64,000 bases of DNA from Cryptomeria japonica (GCF_030272615.1 NC_081414.1:233666733-233730732), one strand, 5' to 3'; counted from the stretch's first letter, positions 13,001 to 26,500 are shown. Program-made: numbers and translations. Notes: a model not told the origin generated them from the sequence alone.

Positions 13001-13196
13001 AATTGTTCACTGGTTTCAGCTCCAGTCTGCCAGAATAGAGTTGGAAATTAGCAACAGGACTAGAGATTTGCAGGAACTTCAATTGGTTTTATTACCTAGA
13101 CTGCAAATACTTCAGAAGTGCTTTCTTAATCTGGAAGCTCTAATGGCAACCCAAGAGATGAGAACAATTTATGCCATGGAAGAACAGGTATCATAG
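10029..13196 (+). pseudogene. Element B ORF2: long protein family shared with A, D and E
   Basis: One uninterrupted register of 1056 codons runs from the ATG at 10029 with no frameshift. It is broken by about twelve nonsense codons, seven of them TAG by my count. Conserved blocks are RRVHGDKMYL near codon 99, VVTSFCNTGEVPALR near codon 126, FKFGQLLVGLFFYF near codon 231, KYEEDICFIIRVDEC near codon 307, VEPR plus MGYEV near codons 323-336, and SLYNSLDNKW near codon 530. Codons about 665-800 are almost pure Lys/Glu/Arg repeats. The rest of the C-terminus is helical and Gln/Leu-rich. There is no signal peptide, membrane span or enzyme motif. The product is unknown. The true end could lie past 13196 if that TAG is also a mutation. 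Confidence 0.8.
12033..12440 (+). repeat. GAAGAGAAGA-type minisatellite encoding a Lys/Glu-rich segment of ORF2
   Basis: About 400 bp of purine-only imperfect repeats encodes KEEEKR-like units in the ORF2 register. The opposite strand gives long Phe/Ser/Leu frames, which are artefacts. Elements A and E lack such a block at this position. Confidence 0.85.
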
Positions 13197-13574
13197 ATGC
13201 AGATGGAAAGTGAGGTGGCTACCTCATTACTAGAGTCATGGTCATTATCCATGAAGACTTTTATGCAGGATTTTAAATCAGTTTTTTTCACTCATTATTA
13301 TCATAAACGCTTATTTATTTTAATGATAATGAGAAACAGGGGTTATTTTGTAGTAGTTTATCATTGTTGGCAAAGGGGGAGTAGTATTTCGTATCTAAAA
13401 TTTTGGTGAATGTTATGTATACTTTTATTTTTATCTCTTTAAGGGAGTAGTATACATTGTTATTTTTGCAAAAGGGACAGTGTATATGCTTAGGGGGAGT
13501 AATTTTGATTATGACATATTTTTGTTGAAAAGCACTTAGAGGTCAAAATTTTCCTAAGTGTTGCCATCAATGCC

Positions 13575-13586
13575 AAAGGGGGAGAT
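13575..13586 (+). other. Element B polypurine tract
   Basis: AAAGGGGGAGAT directly precedes the 3' LTR. PPT-like copies also occur near 13372 and 13491. Confidence 0.88.
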
Positions 13587-14755
13587 TGTTGGCATTTTGA
13601 TGATGTTGTAATTTTCATTGATGGACACACACTTGTTTTGAGATCACTTTTTGTATGTATGACTTATGCTCAACCGGTATTTGTTCCAACTGGTATTATG
13701 TATTATAGTCTTTAGACTATTGGTGTTTTGCAGAAAGTGTTTATCGATCTCAAGCGGTGTGAAGACCCAAGCAGTATGAAGACCTCAAGTGGTTCAAGGA
13801 TCTCAAGCAGAATGAAGGAATAAAGCAGTAGTTATCATTTTTCCCAGTCTTCATTTTGACAAACCGGTAATTGGTTAAATGTATGAACCGGTAATCGGTT
13901 AAATGTATGAATTGGTATTACTCTGTGATGAGTTACCAACCGGTATTTTTGTGATGAGTTATCATCCACCGACACTTTGGCAGTGATTTTGTGTCGTGTT
14001 ACCAAATGTGTCCAAATGCACTGAACCTAGGAACTTGCAATGTAATCCTATTGGACCGATATGAAATCAAATTCCTTTATAAGGACATCATGTCTAGGGT
14101 TTTAGGTGTGAATAGGGTTTTAGAAGTGCATAAGGTTTCTGTACGTACGATCACAGAAGAGAAGATTAGGTCTGTGTGAAGAAATAGAGTGTGGAGATAC
14201 TGAAGACTGAAGTAATGCTAAATGTGCATTAACAATGAGCTATCAAGGATCTAACCAAGCATACTGTGCTAGTATCTAGATCACTCACTTGTTGATTACT
14301 CACATCTTCGACAAGTCTGAAACCTTTAACTGAGTAGGCCTGGCAAAGCCTTTGTAAATCCTCTAACAAGGTGGTTCACAACTGTGGATCTGAAATCCTC
14401 TCACAAGGTAGTCTTTAACAGGACTTATCTCCTAACAAAGATCTAGATTCCTAAAAGGATCTGTTCTAGTGAAGAACATTGTATGACCTTAACCGGTCTG
14501 GTTACTATTCTGTAGATAGTTACTTGTGAGTTTCATCTCACCATGGTTTTTCCCATTTGGGTTTCCACGTCAAAATCTCTTGTGTTATGGTGATTGTGCT
14601 CTTGTGGGTGAATGCTTTATTTGCTGCTTGGTTGGCATTTGTCTTAACAAGTTTGTTAGTAAATCTGTTATACCAGTTAACTGCTAAACTATTTAAGTGT
14701 TTGAGTTCAATATTTTTTGGTATACTAATTCACCCCCCCCTCCTAGTATTCATCA
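13587..14755 (+). repeat. Element B 3' LTR
   Basis: About 1169 bp, nearly identical to 7112-8294, starting TGTTGG and ending CATCA, followed by the duplicated TACCT. The hairpin is at 14541-14570. Confidence 0.93.
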
Positions 14756-14760
14756 TACCT

Positions 14761-15170
14761 AATATGGCCTAGGCTACGAGACCCATCCTTTCATCTATAC
14801 AACTTGTATAGTCTCCTTAAGTTGCACTTAAGGGGAGTGCTAGTATAAATGGGGTGTTTTATCTAGCTATTTAATAACATGGGTCCTATTCAAACTAGTT
14901 ACTCAAACTTACTTAGGGTGCACATAAGGAAATTTATCACTTTATGTATCAACTCATAAGATTAATGCACATGTCATAATAATATGCAATCATATATCTC
15001 ACCTTGATCATACAAATAAGGATTTCCATTTGTATTCTTGAATTACATCATCAATATCTATTTTCATCTTGGTAGAATATAATTGTTCTTTCATATTAAA
15101 TATTTCATGTGCTTTCATTGAGGCTCCTAAATCTTTGGTAGCTACATCTTCAACCAAATACTGCATGGTA
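14761..15170. other. Unclassified right flank of element B
   Basis: No gene or terminal repeat is seen. A TTAAGGGGAGTG tract near 14828 resembles an eroded polypurine tract, but no LTR could be attached to it. Confidence 0.4.
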
Positions 15171-17230
15171 TAGAGAATTCTATACCAAATCTTATATGGA
15201 TGCTTCTCGTGTTTATTAATCCTCTTGTGTGGTTTCTTCTAGATATTTTTATTTAAAAATTAAAATTATTCTTATAGAATTTATTTGGCTCCTTTTAATG
15301 CTGACAAGATATTTCACTTTTTGAATTGATAATTATTTTTATCTTCCTCCTTATTCTAGAGTTTAATGTTTTTTTATCAATCTAATATGAAACCTTATAA
15401 TTTCATGCTAAATCCATTATTAGGGCCCTAGAAGACGAGGATTACTATAGAGTCCTCATTTCATATTATATTCATTTTGAATACTATGTGGGCATCTAGG
15501 TGGGAAAGGCCTCGGGATTCTTAATCTCCTCACTATGAATAAATTTGTTTATATATACAATACATTTATCATCAAAAGAATATTGGAGGCTTGGATATCC
15601 ATTAAGCCCTAGATTTTCTAGACTAGAAATGATTTATCTAATAATATTTTTGTTAATCAACAATATATTTTGTGGTCCCTAGTTCTTTCTTGTTAATACC
15701 AACCTTTGACTAAAGCCCTCTGGTTCAAGATTTGAAATTTTTTATAATAGAGATAAAATGTTCAAAAAAAAATTTCAAAATTTTAATAAGAAATTCTTAA
15801 CTTATCTTAAGGCTAATTTTAAATTTTAGTTATAAAAATAGTGCCAAGAGACATATCACATCATTATTGATGTCACTCATCTCACATGGTTAATAGAATG
15901 TGGGTTAATATTGTAAAGCTCTACTAGAAGGGTTACACACAATATTCTCATATAATAACTTGCAATAATAGACTTTGAAAAGGATATTTATGTTTTGAAT
16001 ATCATTTTATTGAGGTTTCCTAGTTAAATCTCCATTAGCACATATAGTCGTCAATAGGAACTTGGGACCATATATCCCAACTTATTTTTTTGACTATTCT
16101 TGAACCCTAGTTTTCTCATTTTCTTGGTGCATTATTTATCAATACCTTCCACTAGGATCTCATTTCTCTTGGCTTAGAGTACAAAATAAATCTTATCTAT
16201 TTTGTGGGAAGGATCCTTATTAAAAAATTGAAAATATTATAGCACGATTTATTTGGGCACCTTTTGATAGTAATAAATTATTTAATTATAAGAATTATGA
16301 ATATTGTTATCTTCCTCATGATGTTAGGGGTTAAGGCTTGCAATCAATCTATTGTCAAGGCTTAGAGCTTTATGAAAAATCAATTATTATTACCAAGAAG
16401 GTGAGGATGCCTAGAAACTCCTCATTCAACAAATTATATTTCATTTGGACTACTCCATAGGCATCTATATTGAAACCTCACAATCTCCTCTCTATCAAAA
16501 GAATGTTGGAGGCTTGGGAATCTACCAAGCCCTAGATTTTTTGGGCTAGAAATATTATATTTTATGGTATTACTATTATTCAAAAATTTATTTGGTGGTC
16601 TCTAGTTCTTTCTTATCAAGGAAAACCTTTGACTAAAGCCCTTTAGTTTTATCTTTGAATATTTTACAACAAAGGATTAAAAATGTTAAAAAATATATCT
16701 AAAAAATTCACTAAGAATTTCCTAACTTAGCTTAAGGATAAGTTGAAATTTTAGTTATCAAACAAGGACCATGGGACATATCGAGTAGTTATTGATGCCA
16801 CTCTTCTAACATGATTAATAGGTTTGGGGATAGGATTTTCAAGCCCTAATGGAAGGATTAAAAATAATATTCTAATATAATAATTTGTAATTACAAAGCC
16901 TTTAAAATGACATATGTCATGTAACACATCATCTCCCCATGGTAGCCCAGTTTAAACTCCAATGGCACCTATAGTCATCTCTAGGAACATGGTATCATAG
17001 ATTCTAGACAATTTAGTTAACTATTCTTGAACCAAAACTTTCTGTTTTTTCTTGGTGCATTACTTATAAGGCCTTCCAATCGGATCTCTCTTGTCTTATA
17101 TTAGATTGCTTAATAATTATTAGATATTTTTTAGATAATGTTAGACCCTGAAGAGCCATTTTGTTTCTATATTATATCAAGGAAGCCTAGATTGAGATTC
17201 GTGGCTTGGCCTTATTAGACTGTTTTTATT
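15171..17230 (+). repeat. LINE-derived debris in two to three repeated units of about 0.95 kb
   Basis: Phrases such as TGGAGGCTTGG-xATCyA-xxAAGCCC recur near 15583 and 16507. The TTTTGTGGGAAGG-xTCCTTATTAAAAA phrase near 16200 also occurs near 31826 and 37515. Translations, full of stops, faintly resemble the C-terminal part of plant L1 ORF2 (GGLGI-like stretch, WWSLVLS stretch). The same family forms most of 31287-33720 and 36973-39351. Calling it L1 is tentative; the repetition itself is clear. Confidence 0.5.
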
Positions 17231-18556
17231 AGAAGTGCATTTTTTTTTAATTAAATTGGGTAAATATTTTAAATCTATTTTTTGAATCACACCTAATGAT
17301 TGATCATCAAGATGAGGATGTAATGAATAATGAAATGCAACTATGGCCTATAAAGGAAAAGCAAAGAGGGGAGAAAATAAAATGAAATAAAGAATGATGA
17401 CAAAAGAAGGAGGAAGATTAAAACAATAAAAACAAGGGAAAACAAAAACATAATAAAATGAAATAACAAAAAAATTATAAAAATGAATGATTACACAAAA
17501 GAAAATATAGGAACAAAAATTAGCAACAATAAATAAAAATAAGCATTATAAGCCCACATCTAATAAGTTATAATTATTTTTATATTACTAATTGCTATAA
17601 TTCATAATAGTTATAATATAATAATAAAAAAACATAAAATAAAGATTAAAAAAAATAAAATTTAAAAATTAAAGAGAAAAAGATAGAAGGTAATCAACCA
17701 AAACATAAAGGGTACAAATACAGAAGATAAGAATTTAAAGAAATCCTAGAGTTTAAAATTGTATGTGGGATCAAATAGGATAATAACAAAATTATAAATA
17801 ATAATAAACACAATGCAATTAAATCTAATATAAATTAACTAATAAATTGTAGAAAAGTATATAAATATATAAATAATAGAGAAAATTGATTTCTATTATA
17901 CTTGTTATTCAAAAACTAATATTATAGGAAACTAAAAAAGTACAAATAGAAAATTAAAGACAAAAAAGGAAATGAACCCTAGCTATATAAAATTAACACT
18001 ACAAAAGAAAACAAAAACCCAAAAACAAAAGGAAAAGAAGCTTACTCAAGAGAAATCAAAGTAAAAGCCATGCACTAAAATTACATAGATAATAAAAGAC
18101 TAAAAGGAGAAAGAAAGCACTAAAAGGAAAAAGACACGAAAAAGGCTAAATGAGGCTAAAGACACCAAAAACATAATAAAAGAATGGATTAAAACTTAAA
18201 AGGAACCAAAGGGAAAAAAGAAAGCGGAAGGGCAGTTGGGTAGGACAAAGAATAAGGGAAAATTTAAAAGAGAAGGGGAATAACTTTTTAGGTGAAGGGA
18301 GGCAAAGAATTAGAGTGCTTATCTACCCAAAGAAGGGAGGAGAGAAGAGAGAGAAGGAGGAATGGGAGAGAGTCCTAGGAAGGACAATTCAAAAGGAATA
18401 AGTTCAGAAGTACTTGTCAGGCTTGACTAATCTACCATCCTTCATTCTGATTGATATTGGTGGTATGTTTTTAATGGTGATAGCCTTTCAGAGTTTGTGC
18501 TTGAAAAAATTGTTTTCAACAACTATCACTTGAGTAGTCTCTAGGTAGGTGGAATT
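17231..18556. repeat. A-rich low-complexity tract, then purine-rich sequence
   Basis: Roughly 17290-18160 is dominated by AAT and AAA runs with scattered ATAATAAA motifs. From 18180 to 18400 it becomes A/G-rich. There is no coding frame. It ends where similarity to the C LTR begins at about 18557. Confidence 0.7.
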
Positions 18557-19252
18557 TCGATAATGTGTTGTTGATTTGTGGAGCAATCCACTTTTTCACT
18601 CCTTTCCACCGCGAGAATGCTTAGTGAAGACCTATTTTTGAATTGTTTTATTGTTTCCTTGGTCGACTTGAAAAAATCTATTCTAGATACCAATATATAT
18701 ACAAATTGATTGTAATCAAATATACATAGAAGGATTTGTAGAAGGAAGTTGATTGTAAAAAGAAGATCTATCTTTGGTGATGCAAAGTGGTTGATGAGTA
18801 TGGTTGTGTGCTGATGCTCTTTGGTGCCAGTGGCAATGAGCCTAAGGTTTATTCTGGCATTGCAACAGAGTGGCAGTTGTGCCTTTGTGGTGGATTCTTT
18901 CTTTCTTCCTCTGGGAAGTGAGCCCTCCCTTTTTTGGCGGTTTTTAGCCAGGTAGTGAGCCCACCTACAGTGAGCAATTCTGGGAGTAAGCCATCTTGTA
19001 AAAAATCACCTTAACTGGTGTCACCCTAATAGGTGTTTTTAATCTGAGAACTAACATTCTCCGTGGTTTTTCGCTTCTTGGGTTTTCCACATCATATCTA
19101 TTGTCTCTTGTTTGTGCTCTTTTCATGTTATCATCTATTCATGGTTATCTAATTTGAAATTTAATTTTCCAGATCTATTTTTGTAAAAATTTAAATGAGT
19201 TTTAATTGACAACTGATTCACCCCACCTCCCAGTTGTCTAGAAAATTCAACA
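18557..19252 (+). repeat. Element C 5' LTR, 3' part
   Basis: It matches the last ~700 bp of 30172-31286 and ends AATTCAACA. The upstream ~400 bp of the LTR is not found before 18557, so it is truncated or replaced. The hairpin is near 19061-19090. Confidence 0.85.
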
Positions 19253-19266
19253 ATTGGTATCAGAGG
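19253..19266 (+). other. Element C primer binding site
   Basis: ATTGGTATCAGAGG matches the tRNA-Met-complementary core TGGTATCAGAG. Confidence 0.88.
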
Positions 19267-19341
19267 TTTGGTTCCTAGAAAGTGAAACTAATTGCTATGT
19301 GAGGATATTTGATTTCTCTAAGTTACAAGACCTAGAACTCT

Positions 19342-20203
19342 ATGGAGACTAAGTATTTGGCACCGACAAATGGACCTACTACACCAGATGAGATTGAAGC
19401 TTATGAATAAAATGAGTGTGTGAGGTATGCTATCTTTAGTGCTTCATCTAAAACTAAATTGGTGAAGTTTATTTCTTTAGACATTGCTTATGAAGGAAAT
19501 GAAAGAGTCGAGCTAATCTAAGATGTAGACTGCTAAGGAAACTTATGAGAATTTGAGAATGGAAGAAGGTGAAGGAGTCGCGAGCCATTTTTAGAAGGTT
19601 GGTAGTGTTGTGAATGAGATTAGAGATCTTGGTGGTGTCTTGGATGAGAAGGATGTGATACAGAAGATCATCAGAACTTTACCTGAGAGTTACAGTGACA
19701 AGATTTCATCTATTGAGGAGACCTATGATCCAACAAAATTCACTAGAAAACAGTTGTTTGGCACCTTGACTGCATTTGAGATGCAGAAGTTTGGCAGAGA
19801 CAAAGGAAAATCAGAAATAGACTTTAAAGCATCAAAAGATGCAGAAGAAGATTCAAATGATAAGAGCCTAGATGAGATGGAACAAAAATTTGTGAGAAAA
19901 CTGAAAAGAGGAATCGACAAGTACAAAGGTATGATACCCCTTAAATATTATAAATGTGGAAAGATTGGTCATTCTGTATCTAGATGTCCAAAAAGAGGAT
20001 TAAAACAAAAGTTTAAGGATAACATAGGAAAATTCAATAAGAAAGCCTACTATGTTAGAGATTATGTTGGTATTTTAGATGATGAGTCAGATTATGAGGA
20101 TGGTGATTGTTTGTTTATGGTAGAGAAAGATGGACCTAAATCTAATAACTCTAAGATTGTTGAGACTATTACTTCAGCATTGCATGTTAGGAGAGAGAAA
20201 TGA
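19342..20203 (+). pseudogene. gag: Element C gag (Ty1/copia Gag)
   Basis: The ATG at 19342 opens a frame with early stops and a frameshift. From 19610 a 197-residue stretch has typical copia Gag features: IIRTLPESY, a basic region, and one knuckle YYKCGKIGHSVSRC whose first Cys is Tyr. Gag coats the RNA and forms the particle. It differs in plan from ORF1 of A, B, D and E, which has a long coiled coil and several knuckles. Inactive. Confidence 0.82.
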
Positions 20204-20450
20204 ATGGTTGATTGATAGTGGATGGTCAAATCATATGACTGGTGACAAAAGTAAGTTTGTAAAGCTTGATAAAGATGATGGTGGTTTTGTTAGATTTGGA
20301 GATGATCAGATTGCTCAAATTGTTAGAATCGGTTATATTACCTTTGATGGAAAGTATAAAACTAACAATGTTTACTATGTAAAAGGATTGCATCATAATA
20401 TTTTGAGTGTTGGACAAATGTGTGAAAATGATTACAATGTTGTCTTTTAG
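20198..20450 (+). pseudogene. Element C aspartic protease
   Basis: WLIDSGWSNHMTG is the catalytic DSG motif of retropepsins, with Trp in place of the usual Cys after DSG. ILSVGQMCENDY near the end is typical of copia protease. It is one frame away from gag here, either a real frame change or decay. It would release Gag and Pol products. Confidence 0.82.
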
Positions 20451-20517
20451 TATGGTGGTTGTGAGATCCAGAATGATTACTATTGCAGGAAAAAAGACTG
20501 GTGGAAACATGTATTAA

Positions 20518-21507
20518 TTGGAAGCTGCTATAGGATATTTATTATTATCACAGATCAATGAGAGTTGGCTTTGTCACCGGAGGATGTGCCATATCAATTT
20601 TGACAATTTGGTGAAGATCAATATGATAAAAGTTGTGAGAAATTTACCAAGACTGACTAAACTAGATAACAGTATTCGCAAAGAATGTCAAGTGGGAAAG
20701 TAGAAAAAAGGAACATTTAGAGGAAAGGAACAATCATCTACTAGATTGTTGGATCTAATACACATAGACCTTTGTGGTCCGACTAGAACAAGGAGTTTAC
20801 AAGGTGAGAGGTATTTCATGCTCTTAATTGATGATCATCCTAGAATGACTTGGGTTGCATTTCTAAGAGAAAAGATAGAAGCATTAGAAAAGTTCAAGAT
20901 ATTTAAAGCTAGAGTTGAGAATGAAGCAAATAGAAGAATTAAGTGTTTGAGATCTGATAGAGGAGGAGAATTTATTTTTGATGAATTTGATACTTTATGT
21001 GAGATATATGGAATAAGAAGGCAATTATGAGCTCCTAGGACACCTCAGCAGAATGATGTAGTTGAAAAGATGAATAGGACTATTCAAGAGGTGGCAATAA
21101 CTATGGTCAACGAAGAAAACCTACCAAAAGTTTACTGGAGAGAAGCTATATAGACTGCTATGTATATCCTTAATAGAGTTTTATTCAGAAATAAATTTGG
21201 GAAGACATCATATTGACTATGGTATGGAAGGATCACATCAGTGAAGTATTTCAAAGTTTTTGGAAGTACATGTTATATCCAGAGAGATGAAGTAAATCTT
21301 GGAAAGTTTGATAGTAGAGAAGATGAACGTATATTTCTTGGTTATTCTTCAAGGAGAAAATCTTATAGATGTTATAACAAGAGGTTGACTAAAATTGTTG
21401 AAAGTGCAAATGTGAAGATTGATGATAACATTTCAAAAGAAGTTGTTATTCAATCAGGGTATGAATCTGATGAAGGAGAAGAGAAGAATAGAGATGAAGA
21501 GAAGTAG
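20518..21507 (+). pseudogene. Element C integrase
   Basis: The frame is broken by TAG/TGA codons near 20701, 21028, 21151 and 21214. The pre-integrase zinc region keeps HRRMCHIN but one Cys of the CxxC pair has become Arg (IRKECQVGK). The DDE residues are visible in LIHIDLCGP, CLRSDRGGEF and QQNDVVEKMNRT. The C-terminal KVFGSTCY and IFLGYS motifs are standard for copia. It would insert the cDNA and make 5-bp target duplications like those of B and D. Dead as it stands. Confidence 0.88.
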
Positions 21508-22288
21508 AAAGAAACTCAGGTTGCTCTGACAACTATATCAAAAACCCCAAGGTATGTGTATAAAAATCATTCTAAGAATCAAATCATAGGAGATAAAAAT
21601 AGAGTCATTACAAGAAGCAAATCTATTGAAGAGAAAGTTATTTTGTGTTTACTTTCTGAGATCAAACATAAGATAGCTGAAGAAGCCTGCAACTATTAGA
21701 ATTGGAGGAAATTTATGAATGAAGAGCTAGATCAAATTAAGAAAAAGCAAACTTGGGAATTCATACCTAGATTGATAGAAAAGAATGTTATTATAACAAA
21801 GTGGGTATTCTGGAATAAGGTGAATGAAGATGGTCAGGTTGTAAGAATCAAAGCAAGATTGGTATGCAAAGGTTACACATAGGTTAAAGGAATTGATTTT
21901 GAAGAAACTTATGCTCCTATTGCTAGAATGCATGCTATTAGGATATTTTTGGCTTTTGCAGCATGTAAGGATTTCAATGTCTATCAAATGGATGTGAAAT
22001 CAACATCTCTAAATGGAGAATTGAAAGAAGAAGTCTACATTGAATAATTGGAAGGATTAAAGTTCTCAAATGATTTGGATGTTGTTTGCAGATCGAGGAA
22101 GGTGTTGTATGGATTGAAACTAGAACTTAGAGCTTGGTATGGAAGGTTAGATAAGTATCTATTGAATGAAGGTTTTCAAAAAGTGTCTGTTGACAACAAC
22201 CTCTACTTCATAGTTGAATCAAGTAAGATCTTGATTATTATTTTTAATTGGTGGCAATGATGATATGTGCGAGGAATTTGCTAGTGAA
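21508..22288 (+). pseudogene. Element C reverse transcriptase, 5' part
   Basis: [36 protein letters not shown] and [12 protein letters not shown] are the conserved early blocks of copia reverse transcriptase. The block that should hold the catalytic YVDD pair (about 22230-22265) is frameshifted and not readable. Stops near 21880 and 22045. Element D interrupts it right after the ATGCA at 22289-22293. Confidence 0.88.
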
Positions 22289-22293
22289 ATGCA
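22289..22293. repeat. Element D target-site duplication, left (ATGCA)
   Basis: The same five bases follow element D at 28972-28976. The copia frame resumes in register across a single copy. Confidence 0.92.
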
Positions 22294-23239
22294 TGTTGAA
22301 CACCCAAAATACTGAGAGGGAAGGGGCGAATTAGTATTCCCTTGAACTTATTAAAACTTTTAAACAACCAACCACGTAACATTACTTAGCTCAAGAAATA
22401 ACAAGATAGCAGATAATAAAGTACACCACATAACACAAATATTTATACGTGGAAAACCTAAGATAGAAAAAACCATGGAGAGGGTTAACTCTCAGTAATA
22501 TGTAACTGGTTACAACAAGACAAAAATAGGTGGCTCATTATTGGATGGACTCTATCCAGTGTATGATGATTAATAGCCAATAGTACAAAAATGACCAGTT
22601 ATGTTTGCATCTATCCTATGCATGAGATACAGTTCCAATTAAGTGCATAAGATATATTAGAATCATAATACAAAATCAGTTTCACATCCGCTATCTAATC
22701 GCATATACTATAGACCACATCATATGATAAAAAATATCATCTACCTAAACACTGCTCGCTAACTGCATTATATACTAAACATGTCTCCATAAAGTCAACT
22801 TTAACCAGAGTAAATGATAGGCTCCAAAACTCCTTTACACACCATGCTATACAAGTTATGTTAAATTAAAGAAGTTGGCCAAAACACATAAGGACTTCCT
22901 TCATATCTTGAAATTTAAAATATCTAAATTGTCGATGATTCCAAATAGGACCGGATTGAAAACACAATGCTACATTAACCAAGAAAAAATAGAGTACCTT
23001 ATTACCTGATCCATTATAAAGATGTAATCACACATCAACACTAGAATATTCAGATGTAGTCATTTGGAGAGTTATACACCATGATTCTTAAGCCTTATGT
23101 GATTTCCAAAGTAGTAATAGTATCGGACTGTGTGAAGCTTGTGAGAGATTATGCTACATGTGACTCTTACACTGAAATGTGATGGACCAATGTTGTCGGA
23201 TCCAAATACATCAATGATGTCAATGGTAATATTCTGACA
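22294..23239 (-). repeat. Element D 3' LTR
   Basis: 946 bp, paired with 28030-28971. The hairpin complement is near 22448-22478. Confidence 0.9.
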
Positions 23240-23252
23240 ATCTCCCCCTTTG
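23240..23252 (-). other. Element D polypurine tract
   Basis: ATCTCCCCCTTTG is the complement of CAAAGGGGGAGAT, directly inside the 3' LTR. Further PPT-like copies occur near 23413 and 23475. Confidence 0.86.
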
Positions 23253-23519
23253 TCATTGATGGCAACATTGTATATGAGTGTACAAAAAGAAAACATATAT
23301 GCCCAATCTTTACATATTCACTCCTCTAGATACAAAGTTTAAAACATATTTTCCCAATCTTTACATATTCACCCCTTTGTACAAAGTTTACAATTTTACA
23401 TAACATATATTTACTCCCCCTTTGGCATCAATAACAAAGGGTGTGGATACAAATTATACAAAAAAAGAGAGAAACTCCCCCTAAGAACAATAGCCATAAA
23501 AGGGGTTAACCAGAAGATT

Positions 23520-26500
23520 CTTTAATCTTCTGAATGTGTGCAGATTAAATACCTTCATTGGTAGTTCATTGTTAAATGGCATCTTTGAGAAGAGTAGACT
23601 AAACCTAGAGAGACACAAGTGTATTTTCAGCATCTTCAATGGAGCTGGGTTCGAAGAAGGTAAACTAATGTGCCTTGGAGAGGGCGTGATTCATCAATGA
23701 GATGCAATAATTGCACATGCCCCTTAGTTGTCCAAGAGGGATGATGATGTTGTCACTCTATTGTTGAAGCTCGAAGTATCTTTTCTGCTAATCTTCAATC
23801 GTTGTCCTTCCGGACCTAGAGAGATCCTAAGCTAGCTAACATGAGAGAAATGCCTCCTCAATTTTTTCCCCAATTGTGTTAATCTCATTCTGAATACTTT
23901 TGGTAGCAGTTGGCCATTGTAGACTATAAAGATGGAATGAATTGTCAACGGAGAGACAACATTGACCTTGCATAATGAGTTGGCATAGGTCTCCATTTGT
24001 TGTTGCACATTTACGTCTCAAATTAGATAACAATTTTTTTTTCAGCCTCCTTTTCATGAACTATCCAAAATTCTAGAGTGGAGGAGTAACTTTTGAGTGC
24101 TTTTACCAAGCTTTTGCATTTATCCAAACTCGAAGAGGATGAGTCAATGGAAATACTAGGAATAAAAATTTGAAGAGATGATATCACATACTCAATTACT
24201 CTATTCTTCTCTTTCAATTCATAAAACACATCCTTCTTAGTTGAAGCCTAAATGGCTTTGCAAATCTGAAACTTCTAAAAAGAATCAATCTTATTGAGAT
24301 CAAAAAGCAATGTGGAGAAAGAACTAGGTTGTCCAACAGTAGTGGAGCAGCAAGCAAGTTTTCCTATGTGGCGGAACTACAGATGGGTTCCACCCTTTCA
24401 GTAGTGTTAGTCACTGTAGTGCATTCAAATATGACCTTTTCTTCCACTTCCTTTTCTTTCACTTACTTTTCTATCACTTTATCCTTTTTTCTCTTTATCC
24501 TCTTTCTCTTTTGAGTTATCAGTGGGAACATTCAGAGCTACAGTGTCATTAGGTGCATTTACCAAAGAATTTTCTTTCACCATAATGACATTAGGCATAG
24601 TATTTTCAGATACAACATCATCAGAGATAACCTTTTCATTAACAATGCTATTGATGACATTTTCAGTAGACATATTTTCTAGACCTTCAATAACCAGTAA
24701 AAGTCCAAATTTACTTGAAATGGATTTCACATATTCTACTGTTTCTTCTTTCAATGTATCTATATCTTGTGACCTTTCCATAAGAGCATCTAGAATTTTC
24801 TTTGTCCTGAGTTATAGTATGCATATTTGTACAAGTGTGGCCTTGTCTTTCTTGGAGAGTGTGTTTCCAACAATCTCTAGAGAATGTTTCTAGATTTCCT
24901 TGTCATCTTCTATAGCTTTGTTTATGATCTCATTAAGGATTTTCTAGATATCTTGGGAATATCTTTCTTAAAATCTTCTAAAACAACATTTAATCTAACA
25001 CAATACTGAATGAAAGCATTTACAATTGTTTCCTTATCTTCACTGTCAGCTTCAACATACATATCAATTACTTGGTTTAATTGGCCTTCAAGAGCTATCA
25101 TATTATACACATATTCTAATTCAAGAGGTTCCATAACAATCTGCTTACCTTTTAATTTTCGAGTATGAATCTAGACTCCCTCTATATTAGTTTCTTCTTC
25201 TAATGCTTCTTATTCAGACACAACTTCAATAACTTTCCTTTTGCCCCACCTGGGATTCTTGGAAGAAGATGGAGAAGGGTTTTCCTTCTTCCTCCTGACA
25301 TGGTTTTCAACTTCTTCACTTGGAGAGCCTTTCTCTTTCACCTGAGTATCGAAAAATGTAGTAATCTTGTCAAAAATCTAGAACTGCTCTACTTCCTCAG
25401 TAGTAAGGTCAGATTGCTTCAGAGATCCATTTATAGTCTTCTGAATAGTTTTCTTCCTTGCCTTCTTGCTTTGCTCCATTTGAATTTTCATGGATTTTTC
25501 CTCCGTTGTCCCAAACCTTTCTTTGTTCTCATCTACCAGACTTTCCAACAAACTTTTGCAAGTCCTTCCAATCTTTCTTCAAAAACTTCATATCCTAGAG
25601 TCATAATCCATTGAGTTCTAGGAACTATAACCTTCATAGTGCATTTGTTTGTTGAAATCACAAATTTGATATCGTCTTTGCACTTTTGCATGAAGGATCT
25701 AGTGGTTCTCTGCTTGTTGTGCATTTTGAACTGAAATTCTGCAAAGTAGCCAGTGAATGCCTCTTCCTCTTTAGAGAAATCTATAAACCTTCTCAATTGA
25801 TCTACAATTTGATGAGCTACCAGAGTGCCTTTTGTCCATACTACCTTTCCACAACCAAGAATCTCTTGCAAGAAATAAAATAGAATACATAATTTACCAA
25901 TGACCCATACTTGAAAGGATGTTGTTTCTCCTTGCACTGCTTCAAGTTATCCAAAAATTGTTGCTTTAGAATTTCACATAGATCAAAATCTACACCTTTC
26001 TCAACCATTTCGTATGCTATATTGACTGCAGTAGTTGAGATCGAGTTTTTTTCGATTGATATAGAAATCTTGTTGCCTATCATCATTGAACCATAGCGTA
26101 TGGAAGGGTTTGTGATAGTGTAAACTCTAAGGGAATGGTTATCATATGTAGCCTTGTTTAGCCTATTGACTTTCTTGTTCTTTGTCGATTTCGATGTCAG
26201 AATGGAACCTGTATCGCATAGACCGGTAATCACCTTCATTACATCCTTGGTAATTTGGAATGGTTCATCGAGCCATAAGAATTCATCGTGAAATCTACTC
26301 ATAGAAATTTTGACCCATTTGTCATCAGAATAGTGGTTCCACACTTGTATTCTTTTCTTAGCTAGGGTTTTGTATTTTGATTTTATTTCGAAATCATTCC
26401 CAATTAACTTGTCTATCCATAACTTTTCCATATTTCCATGTTCGAATTCATCTAACTTCACATGAATATATGCCCTGACATCTTCTAACAAAACAACTCC

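Larger units (their letters stand above)
7112..14755 (+). mobile_element. Element B: complete non-autonomous LTR retrotransposon, 7.6 kb
   Basis: Two direct LTRs (7112-8294 and 13587-14755) flank a 5.3-kb interior with a primer site and a polypurine tract. The ends are TGTTGG and CATCA, and the insertion is bracketed by the direct repeat TACCT (7107-7111 and 14756-14760), an integrase-type 5-bp duplication. The interior has only ORF1 and ORF2; no pol domain is present. The LTRs differ by scattered substitutions and a few small indels, so the insertion is old but not ancient. It is the best reference copy of the family in the window because its ORF2 frame is never shifted. Confidence 0.93.
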